DNA of 64,000 nt, taken from Dallia pectoralis (taxonomy: Eukaryota; Chordata; Actinopteri; Esociformes; Umbridae). Under the pieces are notes generated by a model. That model had not been told where the DNA came from and ran no database searches. It saw nothing but the letters and a program-made list of their open reading frames with translations. Location: contig CM055753.1 in the NCBI GenBank assembly GCA_029465975.1, forward strand, positions 5,598,133 through 5,662,132, given 5' to 3'. Positions 24,525 to 39,167 of the stretch are shown here, one piece after another (positions within the stretch are counted from its first letter, which is position 1; each line of letters begins with the position of its first letter). Position numbers and translations under genes: made by a program.

Positions 24525-24563
<39 letters not shown>

Positions 24564-25267
24564 ACATTTTCCTTTAGCATCTGTAGGAGCGGTACAATTA
24601 CCATGAGAAAACACACACACACACACACACACTATCTGTTGCACACTGACAAACTCAGCGGGGGACTCAAGATGCTGTTGCCATAGTAACTCGTCACGAC
24701 GATGCTGGCAGTGAGACATGGGTACTCACATCTTGCAGATAACAGAGAGGGAGAGTGATTAGGGGGGGAGAGGGGCAATGGAAAGATGGAGGGATGGAGA
24801 ATTCATAAATCACAAAACTAACACACTCACTGTGCTCATTGCAACCTGTGTGTGTGTGTGTGCTACTATATCTATGTGTGTGCACGGGATCGTTTTTAAA
24901 TTCATTCTGGACAGTCAGCTGAGTCTGCAGTGAAAGCTGTGTCTGTATCTAGTCCTCCGCCTGTTCAAACAGACTCCATTTTTCCAATCGATCACATGTG
25001 GCAAATATACACAGACGCATAACACACAGACGCGCGCACGCACGCACACACACGCGCACACTCGGTGTATCAGGTAGGTATCAGCGGATTCTAAAAACGA
25101 GGGCAGCGCGTCTTCCCAAGGTGAGATGAATGGATGAATGAGCCTCGTGACGTACGGTGACATGAGGACAATGAGATCGAAGAAGACACTGACAACACTG
25201 TTTAGTCAAGCATGAGCCTGTCACTGTAGTAGTGATCATCTGGCTAAAATAATGCATCTGCTGTGCT
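24014..25267. other. intron 1 sequence with GT/CA tracts
   Basis: GT tract at 24520-24558, CA tract at 24610-24632, GT at 24847-24862 and a CACG/CACA stretch at 25029-25060. A good RFX X-box lies at 24677-24690. No exon is recognised. Confidence 0.5.
24677..24690. promoter_or_regulatory. RFX X-box-like palindrome
   Basis: GTTGCCATAGTAAC fits the RFX consensus GTNRCC-N2-RGYAAC at every defined position. RFX factors act in neurons and ciliated cells; use of this site is not shown. Confidence 0.4.
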
Positions 25268-26575
25268 CTGTTCCATCATGTTCCGCAGAACTGTTCTGCT
25301 GCAGGGCACCTCCATTCTGGTCCAATGTGTTCTGTTGTTCTGTAGGCTCTGTTCCATCATGTTCCGCAGAACTGTTCTGCTGCAGGGCACCTCCATTCTG
25401 GTCCAATGTGTTCTGTTGTTCTGTAGGCTCTGTTCCATCATGTTCAGCAGAACTGTTCTGCTGCAGGGCACCTCCATTCTGGTCCAATGTGTTCTGTTGT
25501 TCTGTAGGCTCTGTTCCATCATTTTCAGCAGAACTGTTCTACTGCAGGGCACCTCCATTCTGGTCCAATGTGTTCTGTTGTTCTGTAGGCTCTGTTCCAT
25601 CATGTTCAGCAGAACTGTTCTGCTGCAGGGCACCTCCATTCTGGTCCAATGTGTTCTGTTGTTCTGTAGGCTCTGTTCCATCATGTTCTGCAGAACTGTT
25701 CTACTGCAGGGCACCTCCATTCTGGTCCAATGTGTTCTGTTGTTCTGTAGGCTCTCCCATCATGTTCTGCAGAACTGTTCTACTGCAGGGCACCTCTATT
25801 CAGGTCCAATGTGTTCTGTTGTTCTGTAGGCTCTGTTCCATCATGTTCAGCAGACCTGTTCTACTGCAGGGCACCTCTATTCAGGTCCAATGTGTTCTGT
25901 TGTTCTGTAGGCTCTGTTCCATCATGTTCTGCAGAACTGTTCTGCTGCAGGGCACCTCCATTCTGGTCCAATGTGTTCTGTTGTTCTGTAGGCTCTGTTC
26001 CATCATGTTCAGCAGACCTGTTCTACTGCAGGGCACCTCTATTCAGGTCCAATGTGTTCTGTTGTTCTGTAGGCTCTGTTCCATCATGTTCCGCAGAACT
26101 GTTCTACTGCAGGGCACCTCCATTCTGGTCCAATGTGTTCTGTTGTTCTGTAGGCTCTCCCATCCTGTTCTGCAGAACTGTTCTACTGCAGGGCACCTCT
26201 ATTCAGGTCCAATGTGTTCTGTTGTTCTGTAGGCTCTGTTCCATCATGTTCCGCAGAACTGTTCTACTGCAGGGCACCTCCATTCTGGTCCAATGTGTTC
26301 TGTTGTTCTGTAGGCTCTCCCATCCTGTTCTGCAGAACTGTTCTATTGCAGGGCACCTCCATTCTGGTCTAATGTGTTCTGTTGTTCTGTAGGCTCTCCG
26401 ATCCTGTTCTGCAAAACTGTTCTACTGCAGGGCACCTCTATTCAGGTCCAATGTGTTCTGTTGTTCTGTAGGCTCTGTTCCATCATGTTCTGCAGAACTG
26501 TTCTACTGCAGTGCACCTCCATTCTGGTCCAATGTGTTCTGTTGTTCTGTAGGCTCTTCCATCCTGTTCTAGTGT
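25268..26575. repeat. 81-bp minisatellite, about 16 copies with 79-bp variants
   Basis: The unit begins GTTCCATCATGTTCCGCAGA, continues CTGCAGGGCACCTCCATTCT and ends GTGTTCTGTTGTTCTGTAGG. Most copies are 81 bp. Some read CTCTCCCATC instead of CTCTGTTCCATC, two bases shorter, which shifts the false reading frames. Two families alternate: CTCCATTCTGG and CTCTATTCAGG. Confidence 0.98.
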
Positions 26576-27055
<480 letters not shown>

Positions 27056-28039
27056 AATGTGGCCTGGACAGCTTAAGCAGCGATCCAAAGAGCCAGGTTG
27101 ACATATTGGAGAAATTGAGGGCTCTTAATACCAACAGTTCTATACTAGCCGTTCTCCACAAATCTCTCAGCCTGTATAAAACCAACTAAAGCACGCAGTA
27201 ATTTTGTACGGGAAATAGCTGCCTGGTTACAAGTTACAAGCGTGACATTTTTACGTTACAGACGAGCCGTGTCGCATTTATTAAACAACACGCGTCAACC
27301 AATAGCACCTGACAGAAACAGTTCTATATGATGCATCAGTAGATGCTGTGTCCAATCCCCATAGAGCAGTTACGTGGCTGGGACACACCAACCGCCAACT
27401 ATATAGTTCCACAGAAATGTAACCCCAAAGCTGTAAAGACAGGAGATGGCATACAGTAAAACTGCAATCCCAAGGCCCATATAACTCTAATGTTTTATAG
27501 ATGGCGCAGAAAAGACTACAGCTAGCAATTTAGCACCAACCCCCGAAACCACAGTGGAATGACAGGCAATGGGAAGGACAAAAAGTCCAATATATTTAAT
27601 CTAAATTCCTCTTCCAGTGCCAAGCGTATCCATTCCTCAGTGCCAGTGTGTGTCGGAGTGGTCATTGAAAAGCGGACTGACAGATTCCAGTATGTCATAG
27701 AGGAGTGATGTCCCAATTTGTCACATCTTTTTGCCGCCTCTTTATCCCCCTCATTATTGCACATTCCCTGTCTCCTCGCTCGTACTTCCTTTGCTTCCCT
27801 CGCTCCCGATCTTTATTGTCATATATGTATGTCCTCATTCCCCACGGAGTACTCGTTTTTCCTCATGCTGTCACTCGGTTTCGTGCTCTCTCTTTTCTTG
27901 AACTGTTCCCTGAAAACGACTTCCAGTCTACCTCTTTCCATTTCGTGTTTTCTAACGAGAAAGAGATTTTCTTTGGCGAGCAGGGGGTAGCCGTATTATT
28001 GTAAAAGGGGTGTTATCTGTAACATGGTGGATACTGTAA
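27056..28039. other. intron 1 sequence, unique
   Basis: No exon, transposon or long repeat recognised. Confidence 0.5.
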
Positions 28040-28375
28040 CATACACACAGTATGAGACACACACACGAGACAAACATAAGAGACGCACAATACAAGGAAC
28101 ACAATCTGACACAAACATATGAGACACACAGTATGACACACACACAGACACACACACAGTATGACACACAGTATGTCACACAGTATGACACACACAGTAT
28201 GACACACAGTATGAGACACACAGTATGAGACACACAGTATGAGACACACAGTATGACACACACAGTATGACACACACAGTATGACACACACACACACACA
28301 CACAGTATGACACAACCATATGAGACACACAGTATGAGACACACAAACCCAGTATGACACAAACATATGAGACAC
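28040..28375. repeat. ACACAGTATGA-type repeat
   Basis: Units of 9 to 13 bases such as GACACACAGTAT and GAGACACACAGTAT, irregular and interrupted by CA. Confidence 0.93.
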
Positions 28376-28549
28376 AAGGTGCAGAGGCAGAGAGGAACGA
28401 AGGTGCCACAGAGGAAATGATCCTTTCCTACCTTATAATATTTCCCGCTACCTCCCTCCTTCACTCGCCTGTGTCCTACTTACAAAGCCAGAAACAATGA
28501 ACTTTCCCCAGCCATCATCAAACACAAACCCAAGCAGGCACCAACGCCT

Positions 28550-29523
<974 letters not shown>

Positions 29524-30055
29524 CACATACATACATACATACATACATACATACATACATACATACATACATACATACATACATACATACATACATACAT
29601 ACATACATACATACATACATACATACATACATACATACATACATACATACATACATACATACATACATACATACATACATACATACATACATACATACAT
29701 ACATACATACATACATACATACATACATACATACATACATACATACATACATACATACATACATACATACATACATACATACATACATACATACATACAT
29801 ACATACATACATACATACATACATACATACATACATACATACATACATACATACATACATACATACATACATACATACATACATACATACATACATACAT
29901 ACATACATACATACATACATACATACATACATACATACATACATACATACATACATACATACATACATACATACATACATACATACATACATACATACAT
30001 ACATACATACATACATACATACATACATACATACATACATACATACATACATACA

Positions 30056-30084
<29 letters not shown>
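29524..30084. repeat. (CATA)n tetranucleotide repeat, about 140 copies
   Basis: 561 bases of CATA with no interruption visible. A shorter tract of the same motif lies 1.2 kb away at 31273-31359. Confidence 0.99.
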
Positions 30085-30086
<2 letters not shown>

Positions 30087-31272
30087 GTAACCCTGTCAAT
30101 TTTGCCCCAATAAAGTCCTGAAGTGATCTTTAATGCAAGCATTTAAATAAGGTGCAATGTCTAGTTCGCCACTAGGTGGCAGTGCACTATGAAACGTTCT
30201 TCTTCTGCTGTTCTGGAAAAATCGGTTTTTTCCTGGAAAAGTCTGCAGAGAAACGGGAGATAGAGCAGTAGTAAATATTAAGATTTAAATAGATTTATAA
30301 ACTAAATATAACCTCAAGGTTGAATTAAATTAGAATTAGAAGACACCCGTTGAAACCAAAGTTATCTCGGTGAGTGGAAACTATTGTTTTGTGTTGATTA
30401 GCTTAAAGCTAAAATGGTGGAATGACTAAAAGTTTACATTTCAACGTTACAGTGGATTACAGTGGACTGAAAGGAAAAAAACAGTCTGGCTATCTACAAT
30501 AGCAGTGTATGTTACCCCACAGGTACATTTTGTTGTATATTCTAATTGTGATTTCAATGGAAAAAATGCATTTTGAGTTACTATGTTATATACTGTATTT
30601 TTGTTGTCCGAATCCACATTATTGATTTTAATTTTAAGTTGTATTATTGAACATATGGACTCTTATGTGATGAAAGGATGGGAAAGGAAGACATTAAGTT
30701 GTACATTAGTTAATTTTCTGCACATTTTCGTGTAGGCTGTTTTTTTTCCGGAGGCTTCTTCTGGTCCCGGATCCCCGGTGTTCTTTCCACTACAGCTGGA
30801 TTCCTCTCTGTTCGCCCTGGTGCCTGGTTCCCTGGTCCACTGCCTCATCTAACAGCGCTGCAACGGTTCCGTTGGGTGGTAGACATGGACGCTAAGTATT
30901 GAAGGGGTGGTTGGACAGTTATAATATCTGAGTGCACTCAGGGGTAACTAGTTTATTTTGAGAGGTTTCTTTTTTTTGTTTTGTTTCATGAGATCTCGTA
31001 AGTGGTAGCCGATTTGTTAACATTGATGGTACTACTGCTGTGTGAACTGAACTGAATATTGTACCTTGGTTGAGAAAGTAAGGAAAATAGATGGAATAAT
31101 AATTGCATTTAAACTATATTCTGTTGTCTTGTGCTTCCTTTGGAGTGGAGTCTATGAGTCCTCTGACCATATGATTAGTACATAACCAATCTCCTCATCG
31201 AATCTAGATTTAGATAACTCCTACAATAGATTATCAGCCTGCCTATAAGCAGAACTACCACCGTAGGGTTAC
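30085..31272. other. intron 1 sequence with a CTCF-like site
   Basis: AT-rich unique sequence between two CATA tracts. A CTCF-like site lies at 30169-30184. No exon is recognised. Confidence 0.5.
30169..30184 (+). promoter_or_regulatory. CTCF-like site
   Basis: CCACTAGGTGGCAGTG is a near-perfect match to the core CTCF pattern. Confidence 0.55.
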
Positions 31273-31359
31273 ACATACATACATACATACATACATACAT
31301 ACATACATACATACATACATACATACATACATACATACATACATACATACATACATACA
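31273..31359. repeat. (CATA)n, about 22 copies
   Basis: Pure tetranucleotide tract of the same motif as at 29524-30084. Confidence 0.99.
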
Positions 31360-31683
31360 CAGCCTCTCTCTCATCCCTCCCCACTTCATAAAGCACCTCC
31401 TCTTACGCGTTCTCCTCATCTACTTTCTTCTAAATCTGTTTAATCTGATTTAGAACGCTTCTTCTCCTCGTCTTCTCCTCTCTTCCTCTGTTTAACGTAA
31501 TGATAATACCATGCATTACATATTATATATAGTTATTCCTACGCATTCTACATGTATTCTCCAGCACAATATATACCCCATTGACTAAACAATATACTAT
31601 TAACCGGATAACATAGCGCGGGCTATATATTCTATGCCATTTACCTAATACATTCTGTGTCCAGTACACACACACACGCGCAC

Positions 31684-31735
<52 letters not shown>

Positions 31736-32380
31736 CAGCCGTGCTATCTGAGCAAAATTGCTCGTCCTCAAGAACAGAACTGAGTCAGCCAAACGCCGCT
31801 CTGATCAATCACTTGATTGGGCTTAATTGATTGGTTCGTTCGTTAGTGATGCAGATCCTCGATGAGTCTGTGCAGAGCCTGTTCTCGTCTGACAGATGAA
31901 ATATGGACAGAGGAACACACATCCATGTCCCCACAACGCAAGGTCATCACAATCGCCGCGCCGTTAAAGCGACCCGCCGGGTTCGAGGAGACTCAACGAC
32001 AGTAAATATGCTAATTGATTAACGACATAGAGGACAATCAATACACGGGATATTTAGAACGCAGAATAAAAGTGCCGCAGAGGAAACTGTCACGGACGTA
32101 GCGGGAGCGTTGGAACGACGACGCACGCGCGGCGATGTCGTCACGAAATCTTTGAGGGACAAGGTGTGACAACACGTGTGCTGATGTACTAAACAATATG
32201 TGTGCTGTTGTACTAAACGTGTGGCTCTTTAACAGCTGAGTAGACTTAGAGATTTCCATTAAGAGACCATGGGAGACATCTAGTCTAGACAGGAATATGT
32301 GACATACATGCCCGCTCTCAATCTGTTCCGTCTCAAAGCCTTACATTATTCAGAGATTAACCCATATTTGTTCACCTGGT
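31360..32380. other. intron 1 sequence with CA tract and CpG-rich patches
   Basis: A CA tract (with CG interruptions) runs 31665-31733. CpG-rich patches lie at about 31950-31995 and 32085-32150. No exon is seen. Confidence 0.5.
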
Positions 32381-32476
32381 CACTCAGTCTATTACAGAAC
32401 CGCCACCTGGTCACTCAAGAAGTGCACAGTCACACTTCTTGAGTGACCAGGTGAAGGTTCTCTAATAGACTGAGAG
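32381..32476. repeat. hairpin at start of 31-bp minisatellite
   Basis: Arms 32381-32424 and 32433-32476 are inverted copies around an 8-base loop. The inner 21 bases are perfect (CACCTGGTCACTCAAGAAGTG and its complement); the outer part has a few mismatches. The left arm is repeat unit sequence in reverse orientation. Confidence 0.95.
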
Positions 32477-35400
32477 TACAGGTGGAGTTTCTCTAATAGA
32501 CACAGTGACCAGGTGGAGGTTCTCTAATAGACGGATAATACAGGTGGAGGTTCTCTAATAGACACAGTGACCAGGTGAAGGTTCTCTAATAGACGGAGAG
32601 TACAGGTGGAGTTTCTCTAATAGACACAGTGACCAGGTGGAGGTTCTCTAATAGACGGATAATACAGGTGGAGGTTCTCTAATAGACACAGTGACCAGGT
32701 GAAGGTTCTCTAATAGACTGAGAGTACAGGTGGAGTTTCTCTAATAGACACAGTGACCAGGTGAAGGTTCTCTAATAGACTGAGAGTACAGGTGGAGTTT
32801 CTCTAATAGACACAGTGACCAGGTGGAGGTTCTCTAATAGACGGATAATACAGGTGGAGGTTCTCTAATAGACACAGTGACCAGGTGAAGGTTCTCTAAT
32901 AGACTGAGAGTACAGGTGGAGTTTCTCTAATAGACACAGTGACCAGGTGGAGGTTCTCTAATAGACGGATAATACAGGTGGAGGTTCTCTAATAGACACA
33001 GTGACCAGGTGAAGGTTCTCTAATAGACTGAGAGTACAGGTGGAGTTTCTCTAATAGACACAGTGACCAGGTGGAGGTTCTCTAATAGACGGATAATACA
33101 GGTGGAGGTTCTCTAATAGACACAGTGACCAGGTGAAGGTTCTCTAATAGACTGAGAGTACAGGTGGAGTTTCTCTAATAGACACAGTGACCAGGTGAAG
33201 GTTCTCTAATAGACTGAGAGTACAGGTGGAGTTTCTCTAATAGACACAGTGACCAGGTGGAGGTTCTCTAATAGACGGATAATACAGGTGGAGGTTCTCT
33301 AATAGACACAGTGACCAGGTGAAGGTTCTCTAATAGACTGAGAGTACAGGTGGAGTTTCTCTAATAGACACAGTGACCAGGTGAAGGTTCTCTAATAGAC
33401 TGAGAGTACAGGTGGAGTTTCTCTAATAGACACAGTGACCAGCTGGAGGTTCTCTAATAGACGGATAATACAGGTGGAGGTTCTCTAATAGACACAGTGA
33501 CCAGGTGAAGGTTCTCTAATAGACTGAGAGTACAGGTGGAGTTTCTCTAATAGACACAGTGACCAGGTGGAGGTTCTCTAATAGACGGATAATACAGGTG
33601 GAGGTTCTCTAATAGACACAGTGACCAGGTGAAGGTTCTCTAATAGACTGAGAGTACAGGTGGAGTTTCTCTAATAGACACAGTGACCAGGTGAAGGTTC
33701 TCTAATAGACTGAGAGTACAGGTGGAGTTTCTCTAATAGACACAGTGACCAGCTGGAGGTTCTCTAATAGACACAGTGACCAGGTGGAGGTTCTCTAATA
33801 GACGGATAATACAGGTGGAGGTTCTCTAATAGACACAGTGACCAGGTGAAGGTTCTCTAATAGACTGAGAGTACAGGTGGAGGTTCTCTAATAGACACAG
33901 TGACCAGGTGAAGGTTCTCTAATAGACTGAGAGTACAGGTGGAGTTTCTCTAATAGACACAGTGACCAGCTGGAGGTTCTCTAATAGACACAGTGACCAG
34001 GTGAAGGTTCTCTAATAGACTGAGAGTACAGGTGGAGTTTCTCTAATAGACACAGTGACCAGGTGGAGGTTCTCTAATAGACGGATAATACAGGTGGAGG
34101 TTCTCTAATAGACACAGTGACCAGGTGAAGGTTCTCTAATAGACTGAGAGTACAGGTGGAGTTTCTCTAATAGACACAGTGACCAGGTGGAGGTTCTCTA
34201 ATAGACTGAGAGTACAGGTGGAGTTTCTCTAATAGACACAGTGACCAGGTGGAGGTTCTCTAATAGACGGATAATACAGGTGGAGGTTCTCTAATAGACA
34301 CAGTGACCAGGTGAAGGTTCTCTAATAGACTGAGAGTACAGGTGGAGTTTCTCTAATAGACACAGTGACCAGGTGAAGGTTCTCTAATAGACTGAGAGTA
34401 CAGGTGGAGTTTCTCTAATAGACACAGTGACCAGGTGAAGGTTCTCTAATAGACTGAGAGTACAGGTGGAGTTTCTCTAATAGACACAGTGACCAGCTGG
34501 AGGTTCTCTAATAGACACAGTGACCAGGTGGAGGTTCTCTAATAGACGGATAATACAGGTGGAGGTTCTCTAATAGACACAGTGACCAGGTGAAGGTTCT
34601 CTAATAGACTGAGAGTACAGGTGGAGGTTCTCTAATAGACACAGTGACCAGGTGAAGGTTCTCTAATAGACTGAGAGTACAGGTGGAGTTTCTCTAATAG
34701 ACACAGTGACCAGGTGAAGGTTCTCTAATAGACACAGTGACCAGGTGAAGGTTCTCTAATAGACTGAGAGTACAGGTGGAGTTTCTCTAATAGACACAGT
34801 GACCAGGTGGAGGTTCTCTAATAGACGGATAATACAGGTGGAGGTTCTCTAATAGACACAGTGACCAGGTGAAGGTTCTCTAATAGACTGAGAGTACAGG
34901 TGGAGTTTCTCTAATAGACACAGTGACCAGGTGAAGGTTCTCTAATAGACTGAGAGTACAGGTGGAGTTTCTCTAATAGACACAGTGACCAGCTGGAGGT
35001 TCTCTAATAGACACAGTGACCAGGTGGAGGTTGGAGGTTCTCTAATAGACACAGTGAGACGGATAATACAGGTGGAGGTTCTCTAATAGACACAGTGACC
35101 AGGTGAAGGTTCTCTAATAGACTGAGAGTACAGGTGGAGGTTCTCTAATAGACACAGTGACCAGGTGAAGGTTCTCTAATAGACTGAGAGTACAGGTGGA
35201 GTTTCTCTAATAGACACAGTGACCAGGTTCTCTAATAGACACAGTGACCAGGTGAAGGTTCTCTAATAGACTGAGAGTAAGGTTCTCTAATAGACCACTG
35301 AGACAGTGACCAGGTGAAGGTACAGGTGGAGTTCTCTAATAGACACAGTGACCAGGTGAAGGTTCTCTAATAGACTGAGAGTACAGACACAGTTTCTCTA

Positions 35401-38400
35401 ATAGACACAGTGACCAGGTGGAGGTTCTCTAATAGACACAGTGACGGATAATACAGGTGGAGGTTCTCTAATAGACACAGTGACCAGGTGAAGGTTCTCT
35501 AATAGACTGAGAGTACAGGTGGAGTTTTCTAGACACAGTAAGACACAGTAGACACAGTGACCAGGTGGAGGTTCTCTAATAGACACAGTGACCAGGTGAA
35601 GGTTCTCTAATAGACTGAGAGTACAGGTGGAGGTTCTCTAATAGACACAGTGACACAGTGGAGTACAGGTGGAGGTTCTCTAATAGACACAGTGACCAGG
35701 TGGAGGTTCTCTAATAGACACAGTGACCAGGTGAAGGTTCTCTAATAGACTGAGAGTACAGGTGGAGTTTCTCTAATAGACACAGTGACCAGGTGAAGGT
35801 TCTCTAATAGACTGAGAGTACAGGTGGAGTTTCTCTAATAGACACAGTGACCAGCTGGAGGTTCTCTAATAGACACAGTGACCAGGTGGAGGTTCTCTAA
35901 TAGACGGATAATACAGGTGGAGGTTCTCTAATAGACACAGTGACCAGGTGAAGGTTCTCTAATAGACTGAGAGTACAGGTGGAGGTTCTCTAATAGACAC
36001 AGTGACCAGGTGAAGGTTCTCTAATAGACTGAGAGTACAGGTGGAGGTTCTCTAATAGACACAGTGACCAGGTGGAGGTTCAGGTGGAGGTTCTCTAATA
36101 GACTGAGTACAGGTGGAGGTTCTCTAATAGACACAGTGACCAGGTGAGGTTCTCTAATAGACGGATAATACAGGTGGGTTCTCTAATAGACACAGACCAC
36201 TGAAGGAGACTGAGAGTACAGGTGGAGGTTCTCTAATAGACACAGTGACCAGGTGAAGGTTCTCTAATAGACTGAGAGTACAGGTGGAGTTTCTCTAATA
36301 GACACAGTGACCAGCTGAGGTTCTCTAATAGACACAGACAGGTGGAGGTTCTCTAATAGACGGATAATACAGGTGGAGGTTCTCTAATAGACACAGTGAC
36401 CAGTGACCTAATAGACTGGTGAAGGTTCTCAGTGACCAATAGACACAGTGAGGTGGAGACAGGTGGAGGTTCTCTAATAGACACAGTGACCAGGTGAAGT
36501 AGACAGGTGGAGGTTCTCTAATAGACACAGTGACCAGCTGGAGGTTCTCTAATAGACACAGTGACCAGGTGGAGGTTCTCTAATAGACTGAGAGTACAGG
36601 TGGAGTGGAGGTTCTCTAATAGACACAGTGACCAGCTGGAGGTTCTCTAATAGACACAGTGACCAGGGTGGAGGTTCTAGACACAGTGACCAGGTGAAGG
36701 TTCTCTAATAGATGGATAATACAGGTGGAGGTTCTCTAATAGACACAGTGACCAGGTGAAGGTTCTCTAATAGACTGAGAGTACAGGTGGAGGTTCTCTA
36801 ATAGACACAGTGACCAGGTGAAGGTTCTCTAATAGACTGAGAGTACAGGTGGAGTTTCTCTAATAGACACAGTGACCAGGTGGAGGTTCTCTAATAGACA
36901 CAGTGACCAGGTGGAGGTTCTCTAATAGACGGAGAATACAGGTGGAGGTTCTCTAATAGACTCAGTGACCAGGTGAAGGTTCTCTAATAGACCGAGAGTA
37001 CAGGTGGAGGTTCTCTAATAGACACAGTGACCAGGTGAAGGTTCTCTAATAGACTGAGAGTACAGGTGGAGGTTCTCTAATAGACACAGTGACCACTGAG
37101 AGTACAGGTGGAGGTTCTCTAATAGACACAGTGACCAGGTGAAGGTTCTCTAATAGACTGAGAGTACAGGTGGAGGTTCTCTAATAGACACAGTGACCAG
37201 GTGAAGGTTCTCTAATAGACGGAGAGTACAGGTGGAGGTTCTCTAATAGACACAGTGACCAGGTGAAGGTTCTCTAATAGACTGAGAGTACAGGTGGAGG
37301 TTCTCTAATAGACACTGAGGTTCCAGCTGGTACAGGTGGGTTCTCTAATAGACACAGTGACCAGGTGGAGGTTCTCTAAGTGACCAGGTGGATGGATAAT
37401 ACAGGTGGAGGTTCTCTAATAGACACAGTGACCAGGTGAAGGTTCTCTAATAGACTGAGAGTACAGGTGGAGGTTCTCTAATAGACACAGTGACCAGGTG
37501 AAGGTTCTCTAATAGACTGAGAGTACAGGTGGAGGTTCTCTAATAGACACAGTGACCAGGTGAAGGTTCTCTAATAGACCGAGGTGGAGTACAGGTGGAG
37601 GTTCTCTAATAGACACAGTGACCAGGTGGAGGTTCTCTAATAGATGGATAATACAGGTGGAGGTTCTCTAATAGACACAGTGACCAGGTGAAGGTTCTCT
37701 CTAATAGACTGAGACACAGTACAGGTGGAGGTTCTCTAATAGACACAGTGACCAGGTGAAGGTTCTCTAATAGACTGAGAGTACAGGTGGAGGTTCTCTA
37801 ATAGACACAGTGACCAGGTGAAGGTTCTCTAATGACCAGACCTGAGAGTACAGGTGGAGGTTCTCTAATAGACACAGTGACCAGGTGAAGGTTCTCTAAT
37901 AGACTGAGAGTACAGGTGGAGGTTCTCTAATAGACACAGTGACCAGCTGGAGGTTCTCTAATAGACACAGTGACCAGGTGGAGGTTCTCTAATAGACGGA
38001 TAATACAGGTGGAGGTTCTCTAATAGACACAGTGACCAGGTGAAGGTTCTCTAATAGACTGAGAGTACAGGTGGAGGTTCTCTAATAGACACAGTGACCA
38101 GGTGAAGGTTCTCTAATAGACTGAGAGTACAGGTGGAGGTTCTCTAATAGACACAGTGACCAGGTGAAGGTTCTCTAATAGACCGAGAGTACAGGTGGAG
38201 GTTCTCTAATAGACACAGTGACCAGGTGAAGGTTCTCTAATAGACTGAGAGTACAGGTGGAGGTTCTCTAATAGACACAGTGACCAGCTGGAGGTTCTCT
38301 AATAGACACAGTGACCAGGTGAAGGTTCTCTAATAGACTGAGAGTACAGGTGGAGGTTCTCTAATAGACACAGTGACCAGCTGGAGGTTCTCTAATAGAC

Positions 38401-38444
38401 ACAGTGACCAGGTGAAGGTTCTTTAATAGACTGAGAGTACAGGT
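32433..38444. repeat. 31-bp minisatellite, 6 kb, with higher-order units
   Basis: About 190 monomers of 31 bases share GGTTCTCTAATAGAC and differ in the second half: CACAGTGACCAGGTG, CGGATAATACAGGTG or CTGAGAGTACAGGTG. In 32433-35020 they follow a regular order giving 62-bp dimers and 124-bp four-unit blocks. From about 35020 to 37850 the order is broken by partial and fused units; order returns after that. It is the largest array in the window, deep in adgrb2 intron 1. Confidence 0.98.
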
Positions 38445-39120
38445 AAAGGCTGTATATGTATTATACTACATAATGTGTGCTTAACATTACTTACACATAA
38501 TGTAAGGCTATAGGTACTAAGTTGTGTGTCTGTGTGTGTGTGTGTGTGATACATTTGTATTGGAATCAATAGATTTTACAGGGATCGGAGTGATTCTGAT
38601 CTCAGAGGTCTGAAACAACACCTGGGCTGATTAAAACACCTGAGTTAATGAGCTTACATAGAGAGGCAGAGAAACAGTACAGCTCTTTACACTGCAAAGG
38701 TTACTATGTTTTACTCACGCAGTTTCCTATGAGTGAACTACTGCTTGTTTCAGTGTAGAGGAGGAAAACCAGAAGTGTTTTAGTCCGTCAATAAAGACAA
38801 GGTCAGAGAGCTGTAAATAAATACATTGAGAATCTCATGCATGGCTATAATATAACACACTTAAATCAAAAGAGTTGGGGAGAAAAACTCTAATGTGGTC
38901 AAATGACCGCACTTAGTGTATCTAGTGTGTCTGCGTGTGTCTGCGTGTGTATATGTCTGTGCGTGTGTGTGTGTATGTGTGTGTGTATTTGTATGTGTAT
39001 GTGTATTTGTATGTGTGTGTGTGTGTGTGTGTGTGTTGTGTGTGTGTGTATATATCTGTGCCCGTGTGTGTGTGTGTGTACATCTGGTCAAATGACCGCA
39101 CTTAGTGTCTCTCCAGTGTG

Positions 39121-39167
<47 letters not shown>

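Noticed and set aside
32433..38444. CRISPR-like array
   Set aside because: The 31-bp units are directly adjacent with no unique spacers, in a vertebrate intron; it is a minisatellite.
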